Source of the DNA: an uncultured Collinsella sp.
Lineage (GTDB): Bacteria > Actinomycetota > Coriobacteriia > Coriobacteriales > Coriobacteriaceae
Assembly: GCA_900543615.1 (NCBI GenBank)
Contig: UQSC01000003.1
Location: 1 to 47,168 of the forward strand
Length of the DNA stretch: 47,168 nt
Direction of reading: 5' to 3'
The translations under genes and the position numbers were made by a program. The stretch's first letter is position 1; every line of letters starts with the position of its first letter. Shown here in pieces: positions 33,290 to 40,478 of this stretch. Under the pieces are notes generated by a model, which saw only the letters and a program-made list of their open reading frames with translations, made no database searches and was not told the origin of the DNA.

Positions 33290-33877
33290 ATGGACCGCTA
33301 TGCCGAGGTGACCCGCAAGACGGGCGAGACCGACATTGTCGTAAAGCTCGACCTGGACGGATCTGGCGTGTGCGACATCTCGACCGGCGTGCCGTTTTTC
33401 GACCACATGCTCAACGCCTTTGGCCGCCATGGTTTGTTTGATTTGACGGTACACGCGGTGGGCGACGTGGAAGTCGACGCGCACCACACCGTCGAGGATG
33501 TGGGCATTGTGCTGGGCGAGGCGTTCTGCCAGGCGCTGGGCGCCAAGGCGGGCATTACGCGCTTTGCCGACGCGGCGATCGCCATGGACGAGACACTTGT
33601 GATGGCTGCTGTTGATATTTCGGGACGCGGGCAGGCCTACTGCGAGCTGCCCGTGCCGACCGAGCGCGTGGGCAGCTTCGATACCGAGCTGGCCGTCGAG
33701 TTCTTCTACGCCTTTGCGCGCGACGCCAAGCTCACGCTGCACGTGCGCGAGCTGGCGGGCGGCAACTCGCATCACATTATCGAGGCCGCCTTTAAGGCCG
33801 TGGGCCGCACGATGCGCCATGCCTGCGAGCTCGATTCCCGCGTGCAGGGCATCCCCAGCACCAAGGGATCGCTGTAA
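33290..33877 (+). CDS. hisB: Imidazoleglycerol-phosphate dehydratase
   Basis: The 195-aa monofunctional enzyme makes imidazole-acetol phosphate. The metal-binding His motifs are FFDHMLNAFGRHG and DAHHTVEDVGI in the first half. HVRELAGGNSHHIIEAAFKA matches the second repeat. The ATG directly follows the hisC stop (TAGATG). There is no fused phosphatase domain, so histidinol-phosphate phosphatase must be separate; see the PHP gene at 37133-38044. A weak hairpin lies in the gap to hisH. Confidence 0.96.
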   Translation: MDRYAEVTRKTGETDIVVKLDLDGSGVCDISTGVPFFDHMLNAFGRHGLFDLTVHAVGDVEVDAHHTVEDVGIVLGEAFCQALGAKAGITRFADAAIAMDETLVMAAVDISGRGQAYCELPVPTERVGSFDTELAVEFFYAFARDAKLTLHVRELAGGNSHHIIEAAFKAVGRTMRHACELDSRVQGIPSTKGSL

Positions 33878-33921
33878 CCTGCCAAAAAAGACAGGTTTTG
33901 AATGAGATAAGGGAGGGTCGC

Positions 33922-34623
33922 GTGGGCGAACCGAAGATCGTGGTGGTCGACTACCACAAGGGCAACTTATCGAGTGTTGTGCGCGGGCTTGCGCGCGCCG
34001 GTGCCGCCGCCTGCACATCGGACGATCCGGAGCAGATCCGCCGCGCCGACGGCCTGGTCATCCCGGGCGTGGGCGCGTTCTATGACGCGATCGCCTTTAT
34101 GCGCCAGAGCGGCGAGGCGGACGCGGTGCTCGATGCCGTCGCCGCCGGAACTCCGCTGCTCGGTATCTGCCTGGGCCTTCAGCTATTTTTTGAGCGCGGC
34201 AACGAGGGCGTGCCTGCGGACGAGGGCGCGGTTGCCGATAGCAACACCCCCGAGCAGGCTGGCGGTCCTTGGGTCGATGGCCTGGGTATTATGCGTGGCT
34301 CGTGCACGCGCTTGGAATCGAGTCGCCTGAAGGTGCCGCACGTGGGCTGGGACCAGGTGCACATGACGCCCGCCGGTGCGGCCGATCCGCTGCTTACTGG
34401 TTTTGCCGAGGGTGCCAACATGTACTTCACCCACAGCTACGCGGTGGCCGACGATGCCGATGCCGCCGATGTGCTGGCGCGCACGCACTATACGCGGAGC
34501 TTCCCGTGCATCGTGCGCCACGGCAACGTGTGGGGTTGTCAGTTCCATCCCGAGAAATCCTCCGCGCTGGGGCAGCGTATCCTTAAGAACTTCGTCAACA
34601 TCGTCGAGGAGGTTGACCGATGA
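33922..34623 (+). CDS. hisH: Imidazole glycerol phosphate synthase, glutamine amidotransferase subunit
   Basis: The 233-aa class I amidotransferase makes ammonia for HisF. The nucleophile Cys is in LLGICLGLQLFFERG, the catalytic His and Glu in WGCQFHPEKS. An early motif VVVDYHKGNLSSVVRGL starts the fold. I chose GTG at 33922 (VGEPKIVVVDY) because GGGAGGGTCGC lies just before it; the ATG at 33901 has no such site. The stop overlaps hisA (ATGA). An insertion of about 15 residues near 105-120 (AVADSNTPEQAGG) sits between the two halves. Confidence 0.93.
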   Translation: MGEPKIVVVDYHKGNLSSVVRGLARAGAAACTSDDPEQIRRADGLVIPGVGAFYDAIAFMRQSGEADAVLDAVAAGTPLLGICLGLQLFFERGNEGVPADEGAVADSNTPEQAGGPWVDGLGIMRGSCTRLESSRLKVPHVGWDQVHMTPAGAADPLLTGFAEGANMYFTHSYAVADDADAADVLARTHYTRSFPCIVRHGNVWGCQFHPEKSSALGQRILKNFVNIVEEVDR

Positions 34624-35363
34624 TTCTGTTTCCCGCAATCGATCTGATCGGCGGCAAGGTCGTGCGCCTGGAGCGCGGCGACCGCAGCCGCTGCAAGGTA
34701 TATTCCGACGACCCCGTGGCAGTCGCCCGCTCGTTTGCCGAGCAGGGTGCGAGCTGGGTGCACGTCGTCGACCTGTCCGCCGCCTTTGGCGAGGACGAGG
34801 ACGCGCGCGCTGCTAACTCGGCGGCGATTAAGGCCATCTGCGGCGTCGACGGTCTGTCTGTGGACGTGGGCGGCGGCGTCCGCTCGCTCGCGCGCATCGA
34901 CGAGTTGGCCGGCTACGGTGCGCGTCGCATTGCGCTGGGCACCGTGCTGGTGACCGAGCCGGGTTTTGCCGAGGTGGCGGCCCAAGGCTTTGGCGAGCTG
35001 TTGGTGGCAGATATTGCCGCGCGCGACGGCCAGGTCAAGGTGAACGGCTGGCGTGATGGCGCGGGCGTGGCACTCGACGATGCCGTGGCACAGCTCACCG
35101 AGCTGGGTTTTAAGCACCTGGTCTACACCGACATCGCGCGTGACGGCATGCAGACGGGCATCGATGTGGCGGCGTATCGCCATGTGGCCGAGGTCGCGGG
35201 CTTTCCCGTCGTGGCATCGGGTGGCATCTCGACGCTCGACGACATCCGTGCGCTGGCCGCAGTGGGTGAGGGCGCGATTGAAGGTGCTATTACCGGTCGC
35301 GCGCTCTACGAGGGCAACTTTACGCTGGCCCAGGCGCTGGCCGCCGCCCGAGGGGAGGAGTAG
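34620..35363 (+). CDS. hisA: Phosphoribosylformimino-5-aminoimidazole carboxamide ribotide isomerase
   Basis: The 247-aa TIM barrel performs an Amadori-type isomerisation in histidine synthesis. The catalytic N-terminal region is FPAIDLIGGKVVRLERGD, and the phosphate-binding loops are VDVGGGVRS and ASGGISTLDD. It overlaps hisH by four bases (ATGA). Actinobacterial HisA can double as TrpF (PriA). No clear PriA-specific signature can be judged by eye, so I call HisA only. Confidence 0.94.
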   Translation: MILFPAIDLIGGKVVRLERGDRSRCKVYSDDPVAVARSFAEQGASWVHVVDLSAAFGEDEDARAANSAAIKAICGVDGLSVDVGGGVRSLARIDELAGYGARRIALGTVLVTEPGFAEVAAQGFGELLVADIAARDGQVKVNGWRDGAGVALDDAVAQLTELGFKHLVYTDIARDGMQTGIDVAAYRHVAEVAGFPVVASGGISTLDDIRALAAVGEGAIEGAITGRALYEGNFTLAQALAAARGEE

Positions 35364-35366
35364 CCC

Positions 35367-36149
35367 ATGCTTACCAAACGCGTGATTCCCTGTCTGGACG
35401 TCAAGGACGGCCGTGTGGTCAAGGGCGTCAACTTTGTGAGCTTGCGCGATGCGGGCGATCCGGTGGAGCTGGCGCGCGCCTACGACCGCGAGGGTGCGGA
35501 CGAGGTTGTCTTCCTGGACATTACCGCCACGAGCGACAACCGTGCGACGACTATCGAGATGGCGGCGCATGCAGCCGAGGAGCTCGCTATTCCCTATACC
35601 GTGGGCGGCGGCTTTCGCGACCTGGCGGGCATGCGCACCATGGTTGCCGCCGGTGCTGACAAGGTGTCGCTCAACTCTGCCGCCGTGCGCGACCCGTCGC
35701 TGATTAGCCAGGCTGCCGCGGCGTTTGGTAGCCAGGCCGTGGTCGTGGCGATCGATGCCAAGCGCGTCGGTTTGCCCGGCGCATCTGGTGCCGACAAGTG
35801 GGAGGTCTTCACGGCGGGCGGCCGCAACGCCACGGGCATCGACGCGGTGGCGTGGGCCGAGGAGGCGGCTCGTCGCGGCGCCGGCGAGATCTTGCTCACC
35901 AGTATGGATCGCGACGGCACCAAGGCCGGCTTTGACCTGGCGCTCACCCGTGCTGTGGCGCGCGCGGTGCCGATTCCCGTCATCGCGAGCGGCGGCGTGG
36001 GCACGCTCGAGCATTTCGCCGAGGGCGTGATCGAGGGCGAAGCCGATGCCGTGCTGGCGGCCAGCGTCTTTCACTTTGGGACGTTCAGCATTCGCGAAGT
36101 CAAAGAGTATATGGCCTCTCAAGGTATTCCTGTGAGGCTGGACTTCTAA
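35367..36149 (+). CDS. hisF: Imidazole glycerol phosphate synthase, cyclase subunit
   Basis: The 260-aa TIM-barrel partner of HisH has the catalytic Asp in IPCLDVKDGRVVKGVNF and in LLTSMDRDGTKAGFD. The phosphate loops are VGGGFRDLAGM and ASGGVGTLEHF. It begins three bases after the hisA stop, with GAGGAG inside the end of hisA as ribosome site. The following 140 bp hold a palindromic element before hisI. Confidence 0.96.
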   Translation: MLTKRVIPCLDVKDGRVVKGVNFVSLRDAGDPVELARAYDREGADEVVFLDITATSDNRATTIEMAAHAAEELAIPYTVGGGFRDLAGMRTMVAAGADKVSLNSAAVRDPSLISQAAAAFGSQAVVVAIDAKRVGLPGASGADKWEVFTAGGRNATGIDAVAWAEEAARRGAGEILLTSMDRDGTKAGFDLALTRAVARAVPIPVIASGGVGTLEHFAEGVIEGEADAVLAASVFHFGTFSIREVKEYMASQGIPVRLDF

Positions 36150-36162
36150 TGCTGCGGCTTGC

Positions 36163-36249
36163 CCAGGCACCCGACCTTCCGGCTCCAACCCTCCTCGCGT
36201 ACTTAAGTACGCGTCGTCGGGCTTGTCGCTCGGAATCTCGGGCACCTGG
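36163..36249. repeat. Long imperfect inverted repeat centred on a 16-bp palindrome, between hisF and hisI
   Basis: The centre GCGTACTTAAGTACGC (36197-36212) is a perfect palindrome. Outer arms CCAGGCACCCGA (36163 onward) and TCGGGCACCTGG (to 36249) are near-complementary around the same centre. The element looks like a mobile extragenic palindrome inserted in the operon. Confidence 0.65.
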
Positions 36250-36291
36250 ACAACCCTCACCGACCTGCGAAGTTTGAATTTGGGGAGAGAA

Positions 36292-36621
36292 ATGGAAGAG
36301 ATAACCGATCCTTCAAAGCTTACATACGACGCCCGTGGGCTGATTCCTTGTGTGGTTCAGCAGTATGACACCGGCGAGGTGCTTATGGTTGCTTGGATGA
36401 ACGAGGAATCGGTGGGGCTGACGCTCAAGACCGGTACCACGTGGTTTTGGAGCCGCAGCCGCCAGGAGCTCTGGAACAAGGGCGCGACGAGCGGCAACAT
36501 GCAGGAGGTCAAGGGGCTTTGGGCCGACTGCGATAGCGATACGCTGCTGGTCAAGGTTGACTCGCCGGGTCCGGCCTGCCATACCGGCAACCGTACCTGC
36601 TTCTTTAAGAAACTCGCGTAG
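36292..36621 (+). CDS. hisI: Phosphoribosyl-AMP cyclohydrolase
   Basis: The 109-aa zinc enzyme hydrolyses phosphoribosyl-AMP. The conserved core is VLMVAWMNEESVGLTL, TGTTWFWSRSRQELWNKGATSGN and WADCDSDTLLVKV, with zinc ligands in GPACHTGNRTCFF. The start is ATG 36292 (MEEITDPSKL) after GGGGAGAGAA; the frame from 36223 would run through the palindromic element. The HisE activity is a separate gene 46 bp downstream. Confidence 0.95.
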   Translation: MEEITDPSKLTYDARGLIPCVVQQYDTGEVLMVAWMNEESVGLTLKTGTTWFWSRSRQELWNKGATSGNMQEVKGLWADCDSDTLLVKVDSPGPACHTGNRTCFFKKLA

Positions 36622-36667
36622 GGCGGGCGCTCGATTAGACGTTCGGCCAACCAGAAAGGATTGAACT

Positions 36668-36985
36668 ATGGGTGTGCGCACCGCAAACGTTCAGGATGGA
36701 AATATCGGTGAGACGCTGACGGGGCTCGCCGAGGTGATTCACGGCCGTCGCGACGCATCGCCGCAGGAGAGCTATACCGCTCGCCTGCTGACCGACGTCG
36801 AGGACGAGCTGCTCAAGAAGCTTGCCGAGGAGGCGAGCGAGGTGATCATGGCCTGCAAGGATAACGATCACGATCACATTCGCTACGAGGCCGGTGACCT
36901 GGTCTACCACTTGCTCGTGACGCTTGAGCGCTACGGCATCACCCTCGACGAGTTGGCCGGCGAACTCAACGCCCGCCGCCACTAG
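36668..36985 (+). CDS. hisE: Phosphoribosyl-ATP pyrophosphatase
   Basis: The 105-aa all-alpha MazG-like enzyme converts phosphoribosyl-ATP to phosphoribosyl-AMP. LLTDVEDELLKKLAEEASEVIMA, with the EExxE motif, and YEAGDLVYHLLVTL are diagnostic. AGAAAGGATTGAACT precedes the ATG. It is the last gene of the operon; after it come extragenic palindromes rather than a clean terminator. Confidence 0.95.
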   Translation: MGVRTANVQDGNIGETLTGLAEVIHGRRDASPQESYTARLLTDVEDELLKKLAEEASEVIMACKDNDHDHIRYEAGDLVYHLLVTLERYGITLDELAGELNARRH

Positions 36986-36989
36986 TCAT

Positions 36990-37028
36990 TGGGGACGTTC
37001 TTAAACGACTAGTCGTTTGGGACAGTCT
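36990..37028. repeat. GGGGACGTTC/GGGACAGTC element with a 16-bp perfect palindrome
   Basis: GGGGACGTTCTT and GGGACAGTCTTT flank AAACGACTAGTCGTTT (37003-37018), which is self-complementary. The same flank words recur at 43841-43880, so this is a dispersed extragenic element. Confidence 0.6.
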
Positions 37029-37052
37029 TTGTTGGTGTAACGGGGTCATGGA

Positions 37053-37119
37053 AGTTGCGGTGAAATAGGGACTGTTTAAGCGCTTCATCAGGCAAAACAA
37101 TCCCTATTCCACCGCAACT
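37053..37119. repeat. Dispersed 67-bp palindromic element, copy A
   Basis: The left arm AGTTGCGGTGAAATAGGGAC and the right arm CCCTATTCCACCGCAACT face each other across about 28 bp. Copies lie at 43760-43826 (same length) and 45346-45411. It sits between convergent hisE and the phosphatase gene. Confidence 0.75.
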
Positions 37120-37132
37120 TATGAAGGGATGG

Positions 37133-38044
37133 CTAGTCGAGGGGTGTGGGTTCCCATTCGCCGGTGGGGTGGGGGATGTCGAAGGTTCGATAACCGCAGT
37201 CGTAGGCGTGGGCCTGGGCCTCGCGGATGCTCCGGCAGATATCGCAGGCGCGGTGCGCGTCCGAGCCAAAGGTGATGGGTACCTCGGCGTGGGCAAAGCA
37301 ACGCAACAGCCCCGTCGAGGGGTAATAGTCGTCGAGGCCCTTGCGCGGCGCGGCGGTCGAGACCTCAACGCGGCGGCCCGTATCGTGCGCGCACTCGGCC
37401 ATCTGCTGCCAAAACGGTGCGGGGTCAAAGTCGGGCGCAAAGCCTTCCTTCGAAAAGCGCATGACCAGGTCGGGGTGAGCCATTACATCAAAGTTGAGCG
37501 GGCTCTCGCAGGCGCGGCACCAGTCGTCGACGTAGCGCTCCCACACGCCGCGTACCCCCAGGTTTTCCCAAACGTGCAGGTTGGTGTCGTCGTCGATCCA
37601 ACCGCAAAGGGAATCGGGTGTATCGGGACGAGCGACGTTTTCCGTTTTCGCCGTACCCGCGGCGCCGGCCATGATATCGCCTGGGTTGCCAATCCAATGC
37701 ACGCTGCCCAGGCGCACGACGGCGCCCTGGGACCAGCGCTCAACCAAAGGCTCGCAGCCCTCGTACCAATCGCATTCAAAGCCATAGATAAGCTCGAGCT
37801 CCGACGCGATCTGCGCGGCAAGCTTGCGGGCATCCTCAAAGGCCAGACGATGTGCCGGCAGGTCGCCCTCGACAACCTGCACCTCGCAGTTGGCATCCAT
37901 GCTGGCGGGTAAGGTGAGGTGGTCGGTCGAGACCATGACGCGGCAGCCGGCGGCCGCGGCAGCGCGGACGTTTTCCTCAAACGAGGCATGTCCGTCCGAA
38001 AACGAGGTGTGGGTGTGGCAATCGACCAGCGGGCAAGCAGACAT
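37133..38044 (-). CDS. hisK: PHP-domain histidinol-phosphatase (HisK/HisJ-like)
   Basis: The 303-aa protein belongs to the PHP metallophosphoesterase fold. The entry motif CPLVDCHTHTSFSDGHASFEE supplies the first metal-binding His residues. VMVSTDHLTLP, GFECDWYEG, HWIG, MAHPDLVMRF and FGSDAHRA follow as expected. Such enzymes remove phosphate from histidinol phosphate, the one step missing from the his operon immediately downstream in opposite orientation. It lacks a signal peptide. The assignment to this substrate rests on family and context. The plus-strand region overlapping it carries no credible gene. Confidence 0.82.
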   Translation of the reverse strand: MSACPLVDCHTHTSFSDGHASFEENVRAAAAAGCRVMVSTDHLTLPASMDANCEVQVVEGDLPAHRLAFEDARKLAAQIASELELIYGFECDWYEGCEPLVERWSQGAVVRLGSVHWIGNPGDIMAGAAGTAKTENVARPDTPDSLCGWIDDDTNLHVWENLGVRGVWERYVDDWCRACESPLNFDVMAHPDLVMRFSKEGFAPDFDPAPFWQQMAECAHDTGRRVEVSTAAPRKGLDDYYPSTGLLRCFAHAEVPITFGSDAHRACDICRSIREAQAHAYDCGYRTFDIPHPTGEWEPTPLD

Positions 38045-38167
38045 GGCGACTCCTTTGCATTTGGCGAAACCGCTCCATTGTAATGGCGCGGCCCCCGATG
38101 CGACGAGCGCACCGGGGGCCGAAATCGACTGGAAAGGGTGCGCGGTGCGGCCTCGCTTGCGCTCTCA

Positions 38168-38232
38168 AAACATGTACATCAGCCTCCAAAAGCTGCAGAA
38201 AATGACATGTTTGGAGGCTGATGTACATGTTT
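38168..38232. repeat. Perfect 23-bp inverted repeat with a 19-nt spacer
   Basis: The arms at 38168-38190 and 38210-38232 are exactly complementary; the core reads ATGTACATCAGCCTCC. The spacer is 19 nt. It lies in the 294-bp gap between the divergent phosphatase and LarC-like genes. The rest of that gap shows no other gene. Confidence 0.8.
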
Positions 38233-38338
38233 GGATAGGAGCGAGGGCGGCGACGGACGAAAGTCACGCCTGTGCCACGTCCGATGTGCTAGCGTTTGGA
38301 TGAACAAAACGAGCCCGCGCGGAAAGGATCCGGACCGT

Positions 38339-38824
38339 ATGCAATGCGATAGCACATCCCCGCTGTCCCGTGAGACCGATGCGCCCGAGACCATCGTCAA
38401 GCTGGAATGCGACATCGACGACGCGTCGCCCGAGGTGCTCGCCTACGCTGCCGACCGCCTGCGCGAGGCGGGTGCGCGCGAGGTGCATTGGCTGCCCCTC
38501 TATTGCAAGAAAGGCCGTCCCAGTTGGCAGCTACAGGTAATCTGTGCTCACGAGGATATCGAGCGCCTGCAGACGATTATCTTTTTGGAAACCACGACCA
38601 ACGGCATTCGTCGCCAGGTCATGGAGCGCGTTTGCCTGCCACGCCGCTTTGAGCGCGTAACGACGCTATGGGGCGAGGTGTCCGTCAAGGTGGCAACCCT
38701 GCCCGACGGCAGCGAGCGTGCAGCGCCCGAGTACGAGGACTGCGCCCGCCTTGCTCGCGAGCATAACGTGCCGCTCCAGCGCGTGATGCAGGCGGCGCAA
38801 GCCGCGGCTTTGCAATTTGAGTGA
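38339..38824 (+). CDS. LarC C-terminal-domain-like protein (nickel pincer cofactor synthesis family)
   Basis: The 161-aa protein matches only the C-terminal half of LarC. Seen are IVKLECDIDDASPEVLAYAADRL, LPLYCKKGRPSWQLQV, IIFLETTTNGIRRQ, and the end motif APEYEDCARLAREHNVPLQRVMQAA. LarC inserts nickel in the lactate racemase cofactor. The N-terminal domain and larA, larB, larE are absent here, so a normal Lar role is uncertain. AAGGATCCGGACCGT precedes ATG 38339. The frame open from 38231 overlaps an inverted repeat and is not used. The next gene follows 53 bp later on the same strand. Confidence 0.75.
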   Translation: MQCDSTSPLSRETDAPETIVKLECDIDDASPEVLAYAADRLREAGAREVHWLPLYCKKGRPSWQLQVICAHEDIERLQTIIFLETTTNGIRRQVMERVCLPRRFERVTTLWGEVSVKVATLPDGSERAAPEYEDCARLAREHNVPLQRVMQAAQAAALQFE

Positions 38825-38877
38825 CACCGTCGGCGACGCGCCACACCCACCCCATCAACCTCACCGAAAGGACCACC

Positions 38878-39426
38878 ATGAAATACCTCATCGCCTCCGA
38901 CATCCACGGCTCGGCATACTGGGCCGAGCGCCTGGTCGCCGACATCGAATCCGAGCAGCCCGACCGCATCGTGCTGCTGGGCGACCTGCTCTACCACGGT
39001 CCGCGCAACGACCTGCCGCGCGATTACGCCCCCAAGCGCGTTATCCCGCTGCTCAACGCCCTGGCCGACCGCATCATCGCGGTGCGCGGCAACTGCGATG
39101 CCGAGGTCGACCAGATGGTCCTCGACTTTCCCGTCATGGCCGACTACGCCACGCTGTTTGACGAGACCGGCCGCGAGCTGTTCCTGACGCACGGCCATGT
39201 CTTTGGCGCCGGCATGCACAACAGCGTCGACCACGCGCCCGCGCTGCCCGAGGGCTCCGCGCTCGTCTACGGCCATACGCACATCAAGGTCAACGAGGAA
39301 AGTGCCGCGCACCCGGGCCTGTGGCTCTTCAACCCCGGCAGTGTGAGCATTCCCAAGGACGGCACGCACAGCTACGGCATCTACGAGGGCGGTGCGTTCC
39401 GCCACGTGATCCTGGAGGAGGAATAA
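38878..39426 (+). CDS. yfcE: YfcE-type metallophosphodiesterase
   Basis: The 182-aa calcineurin-like enzyme has all core motifs: ASDIHGSAYW, LLGDLLYHGPRN, VRGNCDAEVDQ, LTHGHVFGAG and VYGHTHIKVN. YfcE proteins hydrolyse phosphodiesters with manganese in the cytoplasm; the physiological substrate is unknown. GAAAGGACCACC precedes ATG 38878. The mazG gene begins two bases after the stop, so the two are co-transcribed. Confidence 0.9.
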   Translation: MKYLIASDIHGSAYWAERLVADIESEQPDRIVLLGDLLYHGPRNDLPRDYAPKRVIPLLNALADRIIAVRGNCDAEVDQMVLDFPVMADYATLFDETGRELFLTHGHVFGAGMHNSVDHAPALPEGSALVYGHTHIKVNEESAAHPGLWLFNPGSVSIPKDGTHSYGIYEGGAFRHVILEEE

Positions 39427-39428
39427 CC

Positions 39429-40289
39429 ATGGCGCAGCATATGGCTCAGCAAAATGCCGAGGGCTCGCGCGATCTGTCCACGCTGATAGACGCGTCGGCC
39501 GAGTTGCAGCATCTGGTGCAGACCATCTGGCGCCTGCGTCAGCCCGATGGCTGCCCGTGGGATCGCGAGCAGACGCACCGCAGCATTGGCAAGAACATGA
39601 TCGAGGAAGCCTACGAGGCGCTCGACTGCATCGAGGCGGACGACGCGGCGCACCTGCGCGAGGAGCTGGGCGACGTGCTCATGCAGGTCGTGCTGCATGC
39701 GCAGATTGCTGCCGACGCCGGCGAGTTTACGCTGGCCGACGTGGCGCGCGATATCGACGCCAAGCTCATCCGTCGCCACCCACACGTGTTTGGCGATGCG
39801 GATGCCGAGAGCTCCGACGAGGTGCTCAAGATCTGGGACGAGGTCAAGCTTGCCGAGAGGGCTGCCAAGGACAAGGCCGTGGCGGCGGGCGAGGCCGCGC
39901 CCGAGGGTCTGCTCGATGGTGTGCCCACGCATCTGCCGGCGCTGATGCAGGCTCAGAAGGTGTCGCGCAAGGCGGCTGCCGTGGGCTTTGAGTGGGAGAC
40001 GGTCCAGGACGTGTGGGACGAGGTCGCCGAGGAACGTGCCGAGTTTGAGGCCGAGGCCCCTGGCTCGCCCGAGCGCGAGATGGAGTTTGGCGACCTGCTC
40101 TTTGCCCTGGTCAACGTCGCGCGCAAGGAGGGGATTGACGCCGAGAGCGCCCTGCGTGCCAGCACAGCAAAGTTCCGCCGCCGCTGGGCCGCGATGGAGC
40201 AGATGGCGGCTGACGCCCACGTGGATCTTGCCGAGCTTTCGACCCATGGCCTCAACGACCTGTGGGATGCCGCAAAGGCGGAGGAGTAA
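39429..40289 (+). CDS. mazG: MazG nucleoside triphosphate pyrophosphohydrolase
   Basis: The 286-aa all-alpha enzyme hydrolyses (d)NTPs to monophosphates in nucleotide house-cleaning. Domain one has IWRLRQPDGCPWDREQTH, NMIEEAYEALDCIE and the metal motif LREELGDVLMQVVLHAQIA. The second half, from about residue 170, repeats the fold (AQKVSRKAAAVGFEWETVQDVWDEVAEERAE, then EFGDLLFALVNVARKEGID). GGAGGAGGAATAACC lies before the ATG. It ends the larC-like, yfcE, mazG unit, followed by a terminator. Confidence 0.95.
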   Translation: MAQHMAQQNAEGSRDLSTLIDASAELQHLVQTIWRLRQPDGCPWDREQTHRSIGKNMIEEAYEALDCIEADDAAHLREELGDVLMQVVLHAQIAADAGEFTLADVARDIDAKLIRRHPHVFGDADAESSDEVLKIWDEVKLAERAAKDKAVAAGEAAPEGLLDGVPTHLPALMQAQKVSRKAAAVGFEWETVQDVWDEVAEERAEFEAEAPGSPEREMEFGDLLFALVNVARKEGIDAESALRASTAKFRRRWAAMEQMAADAHVDLAELSTHGLNDLWDAAKAEE

Positions 40290-40293
40290 GACT

Positions 40294-40339
40294 GCGGGAA
40301 CGACGGGCTGACACGCCTCATCGTTCCCGCTAAATTTTT
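40294..40339 (+). terminator. Terminator after mazG
   Basis: GCGGGAACGA pairs with TCGTTCCCGC over an inner loop, then TAAATTTTT. Confidence 0.8.
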
Positions 40340-40350
40340 CGAAAATCAAG

Positions 40351-40405
40351 TGTATCCCTCGGCTAACTTAGGGCATAATGCAAAAAGTGCGACATGGCTA
40401 ACTTA
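40351..40405 (+). promoter_or_regulatory. Enolase promoter with a direct repeat GGCTAACTTA flanking the -10
   Basis: GGCTAACTTA occurs at 40361-40370 and 40396-40405, 35 bp apart. CATAAT at 40374-40379 is a plausible -10, with TGTATC 17 bp upstream (40351-40356) as a weak -35. A factor bound at both copies could control enolase transcription. Confidence 0.45.
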
Positions 40406-40478
40406 CGGAGGCGCACCGACGGTGCACGGTCAGCCGGTCGCTTGCATCCACTACGTTTCCAAGTGAGAGGGAGACAAC

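Noticed and set aside
36163..36249. Rho-independent terminator after hisF
   Set aside because: The stem is centred on a palindrome without a T-tract and the his genes continue directly after it.
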